Shown here: positions 18,754-22,269 of the stretch, one piece after another
How the letters are laid out: every line of letters begins with the position of its first letter
Position numbering within the stretch: position 1 is the stretch's first letter
From: Smittium culicis
Taxonomy: Eukaryota; Kickxellomycota; Harpellomycetes; Harpellales; Legeriomycetaceae
Reading direction: 5' to 3'
Length of the DNA stretch: 22,269 bases
Assembly (NCBI GenBank): GCA_001970855.1
Contig: LSSN01000956.1
Span: forward strand, 10,018-32,286
Made by a program: the position numbers and the translations under genes
The notes under the pieces: generated by a model
What the model was told of the DNA's origin: nothing
The model's input: only the letters and a program-made list of their open reading frames with translations
The model's database searches: none

Positions 18754-19017
18754 TGGTATTTTATGATATATTTTAGTTATACTTCAAAATTCTTCACTTA
18801 CAAAAAAAGTGAAATAAAGCTGAATTTTATATACACAGCAATATTAAAACACATTTGAACAAAATTAATATATATTAGGTAAATATTAACATAGGATGTG
18901 TATCATTCATACCCTGATTTAATAAATATCAGGATGTGAATTTTCGGAATATAGAATTAAACTATTCCAAAATTCTTCAGAAAATTTCCCACTGAATTTT
19001 AAGCTATCTAATCATTT
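18754..19017 (-). repeat. Right (5') LTR-like repeat
   Basis: It shares ordered blocks with 13237-13921: CTTCAAAATTCTTCA (18782), AATATTAAAACACATTTGAA (from 18840), GGATGTGAATTTTCGGAATA (from 18932) and GCTATCTAATCATTT (end 19017). GGATG occurs twice (18894-18898 and 18932-18936), enclosing 33 bp at exactly the site where the left repeat has its 364-bp insert. Confidence 0.6.
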
Positions 19018-21611
19018 ATCGGCGTTTATCATATACATACTGTAAATGATTTTTTATCGCTTAACGTCATAGTATTTATTTTATACGAAATATATCATTT
19101 TTTTAGAATTACTATTACTATCATAATTTTAATATCGTTGTAAGCTTTATAAAAGTGACAATATTAACTGAAGGTTTTTTTAATTATAATTATAATAAAT
19201 ATTAAATTATTTTTACTTAAATAATTTATAAACGCTAAAAGTGCAATTAAGTGTCCAGATTTTACTTATCTGCAACATATTAATTATTATTATCTACCAG
19301 CACAACTCTGAGTTTAAAAAAATGCATTTATATTTGTATAATATTATTTATAATTTTTATCTAGTTTAAAATATTTTTATTTGTAATTAAAATGAATCAT
19401 AATTGTTGATAAAAATGAAATCAATTTTTATTTGAGTTTACAATTATTCTATCCCCCCATCTTTTATTAGCTAATAAAGATCTAAATATCATCTAATATA
19501 GAGTGTTTTTGAAATTTTCATAGACTAAAAACTTATTTGGTGATTTTTTCACATTATGTGATCAATAAAAGAGTAAACTATTATATTTATAAATCTCTGG
19601 TTTTTTCCTATATTAAATATCTCATTAATAAAATCTAGCAATTTTACGAAAGTACAAAATAATTAGAAAAAATTCTCATTAATTGTATTTATTACGTCAG
19701 TATAATTTTAGTTAATTCAATGTCAAATGATAAAATTATTTATGCAGTAATTAAATATCTTATTTGCATCTACTTGATATGAAATAAGATTTTTTTTCGC
19801 TTACGGAACAGTTTTAATCTTGAATAAACTGGTTATAATTTCTATTTATATTTTATACCGAATGAGAAACTTGAGAATTTTGAGTTTGTTAATTTCGATA
19901 GATTGGGTGAAAAGTGGGTTTAAATTTGTTAATAAAATAGAAATAATGCTGATAGTGAAACGATATAATTAAATCATTTAAAAATAAATAATATGTAATT
20001 TTTAAAATGGTAATTAATATTATTAAAGTTTTAATTAATAAATTTAAGCTGATAAAAGCAAGGATATGGTAATTAGTGATTCTAAGGATCGCTGAGAATC
20101 GATCTTCTATCAGAATACCTTTATATTTATTTATTAATTATGGTAAGCATGGCAATAATTCGTCATAATCCCAAATTCCGTCTTAATTTTATTTTTTAAT
20201 TCATAAAACAGTATATTTAATAGCATTTATCAGATATTCGAAATTTTTTTTATATCTATTCCTTTCGTTTATAAAATTTCCGGACCAACTAAATTTGCAA
20301 TTAAACCTGAGGATATTTGTGTTTCTGTTTAATCGAACACTTCTCCAACCATGTTACGGGCGATAAAAATTTTAAATTTCGGTAACGTTGTTTATATCGA
20401 TTAATTTTTTAAAGTTTAGATTATCTACAATTAAATAATAATGTTATGGTTATACAATAAAACAATAAGATACATTAAAAATGTTTAAGCGGCTATAAAA
20501 TTTGTATGAAGATGTAAAAAAAAAAACACAAAAAATTTTTTATTTTTTATCATGTAAATTTGAAAAAAAAGTAGGGTATAAAGTAGAAAGATATTTTAAT
20601 TTTACAATATTTTTTTATTACAAAATTTTTCGTTAAAGGTTACCAGTAATTTTACTTTGTTGTTATTTTATTACATTTTAATATTTTTTCGCTTAAATGT
20701 GGTTTAATTTTGGACTCATATGGTCTTATTTGTTAAATTTCATATAAGACTGCATCTATTATTATTTAGCTGTATATAAATTAATGTGTTTAAAATATTA
20801 ACATATCATACAATCCTTTGTATTTTGCTTTATGGCAACGAATTATTCTGATTGTATTCTATTTCTTTATATGTATTTGATATTTTTAATAATATTTTTG
20901 TATGTATTCAACAATCCTGGTCAACTATTGAACATATAAAATGATGTTTATTCAATATAAAAAATATAGCTTTACTCTTTACTCTTTATTCATAAACTAT
21001 TATTTTTTATTCATTTTATAATACTTGAAAAAATTCCAACACTTCCACACGTTTATATCTGATTTGGTATTTTTTACCAATGTATATCAATGTTTCATAT
21101 TTCTAGACCATATAAAATTTATAATTTTGATAATTTATTTTATTTGGGCCTAGAGACTTGTACAATTCAGCAATATCAATTATAGACGACAACCTTAATC
21201 CAATGATTTTTATTTTGTGAAATTATGAATTCTTCCAGATATATTTTATATTTATACGTATTCAAATTAAATTTATATATTATTATTTAATTTTCGCTTA
21301 AAAGGTAAATGCTTTTATTATTGAAATAAAATTTTGGTAATTTCTATTTTTAAAATTTTTCTCAGGTAGTATAAGAATTAACAAAAAATTTTTATACAAT
21401 TTGTTATTTGAGATATGGATAAAAATAGTGCAAAACTTCAATGAATTGAAGTTTAGAAATTTTGAACTTTCTATTTTTTTTAAATTTAGAAGAAATGGTA
21501 TTTCATATAAACAGTGCTACTCATTTTATAAAGCAGTTTTTTTTTTTGTGTATTGATTAATTATCAGTTTTGTGAAATCATTTCAGTAGAAATTTTAAAA
21601 TTTTTGGTGTA

Positions 21612-21629
21612 ATATATATATATATATAT
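21612..21629. repeat. AT dinucleotide microsatellite
   Basis: Nine tandem AT units are followed by T/A homopolymer runs. Confidence 0.85.
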
Positions 21630-22009
21630 TTTAAAATTTTATAAAATTTTGATTGCACCTATTTGGATGATCGCCCGATTTTGCTAAAATTTTTAATAAG
21701 GGTATCATAGGCTTGTATGTATAAATAATAGTAGTTCTGGTGATATTTTTTGGAGCCAAGAAATTCTATTTCATCAAATAGTAATCAATCTTGCTATAGA
21801 TATTAGAATTTTATATTTTTAGGAATTTTAGTGAGTCTCTACATAATGGTTGAAGGTTGTTGATATATTGAATATATAATAGTTTTTGACAAGCATATCT
21901 GAGTATTTTCATAGTAAAAATAATATTAGATAGTGATTTGAGATCAAATTTAGTTGAATTAGATTCAAAAAATATAGATTTATAATATTATGTATTTCTA
22001 TACTTAATT

Positions 22010-22029
22010 TTTTATTTTATTTTATTTTA
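22010..22029 (+). repeat. TTTTA pentanucleotide repeat
   Basis: Four perfect tandem TTTTA copies lie in AT-rich sequence. Confidence 0.8.
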
Positions 22030-22269
22030 CGTAATATTATTATATTAATATATATTTGAACTTTTAAATTACCAAAAGCAGTTTTTTTTTAAAAATGATA
22101 CTTATTTGCTGCAAATTTTAAATTGAAATAAACGAAACACGGTCATGTATAAGTTTTTTGAATGTGACATAACCATCTAATATCTACCTGTGTTTATCAT
22201 AGAGTTTAATCTGACTTAATCCGTTAATAATATACATATTTGGATATTTTGTTAAAAAGGTCTAGTTGA

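Larger units (their letters stand above)
13237..19017 (-). mobile_element. Degenerate Ty3/Gypsy LTR retrotransposon
   Basis: This is an element of about 5.8 kb bounded by diverged direct repeats. On the minus strand, fragments appear in the Ty3/Gypsy order: likely gag, reverse transcriptase, RNase H, integrase, then 3' LTR. Integrase after RNase H separates it from Ty1/Copia. Every domain is broken by stops and shifts, so it cannot encode a working enzyme. Both LTRs hold an insertion at the same position. No target duplication could be confirmed at the outer ends, and I did not find a convincing tRNA primer site. The outer limits are good to perhaps 30 bp. Confidence 0.85.
19018..22269. other. 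AT-rich region, no gene seen
   Basis: I see no convincing coding region, RNA gene or mobile element in these 3.25 kb. Simple repeats are present: (AT)9 at 21612-21629 and (TTTTA)4 at 22010-22029, with many A and T tracts. Confidence 0.5.

Noticed and set aside
13237..19017. Repeat-induced point mutation as the cause of decay
   Set aside because: Stops arise in several codon contexts and I cannot compute dinucleotide ratios or compare with intact copies by eye, so I make no claim.

Overview
This window is a strongly AT-rich piece of nuclear DNA from a eukaryotic microbe, most likely a fungus. The evidence is short spliceosomal introns (102, 121 and 213 nt, GT...AG, donors GTAAAA, GTAAAC and GTAAGT), a eukaryote-only Pol III subunit, an eEF1A methyltransferase of the Efm5 type, and a decayed Ty3/Gypsy retrotransposon. 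I cannot name the species. An AT-rich early-diverging fungus is a guess from composition only.

Positions 1-4.4 kb are the gene-bearing part. At the left edge (minus strand, 102 to 29) is the first exon of a nucleotidyltransferase-type protein, possibly eIF2B gamma. Its intron starts just inside the window and the rest lies outside. RPC6/RPC34 (910-2050, plus, three exons) follows and converges tail-to-tail with the EFM5-like methyltransferase (3444-2443, minus, two exons). Both can be spliced in frame by eye into full-length proteins of 305 and 262 residues. Upstream of EFM5, on the minus strand, are an unassigned open stretch (3844-3575) and what looks like the decayed 3' end of a dual-specificity phosphatase gene (about 4420-4126). 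It has an in-frame stop and an AT in place of the GT donor.

From 4.4 to 13.2 kb is a gene-poor AT-rich desert with two clear items. The first is a single-exon minus-strand gene (10106-9210) for a 298-residue predicted secreted protein with a signal peptide and six cysteines, of no family I recognise. The second is a compact solo LTR (12220-12482, minus) with TGTCA...TGACA ends, a perfect 5-bp target duplication GTAGT, a TATA box and a strong hairpin.

From about 13.2 to 19.0 kb is one old Ty3/Gypsy element on the minus strand. Read downward in coordinate, fragments appear in the expected order: 5' LTR-like repeat (about 19017-18754), likely gag piece (about 18573-18418), reverse transcriptase (about 16800-16020), RNase H (about 15960-15600), integrase zinc-binding region (15352-15116), integrase core (15063-14881), integrase C-terminal part (about 14359-14237), 3' LTR-like repeat (about 13921-13237). 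It is full of stops and frameshifts. A second copy of the solo-LTR family is nested in its left LTR, and a 33-bp insert sits at the equivalent site in the right LTR.

From 19.0 to 22.3 kb I see no gene, only AT-rich sequence with simple repeats.

The two intact housekeeping genes act in separate processes: Pol III transcription, and lysine methylation of translation elongation factor 1A. I found no operon-like system and no convincing undescribed machinery. The best leads are the orphan secreted protein, the compact LTR family and the phosphatase relic.
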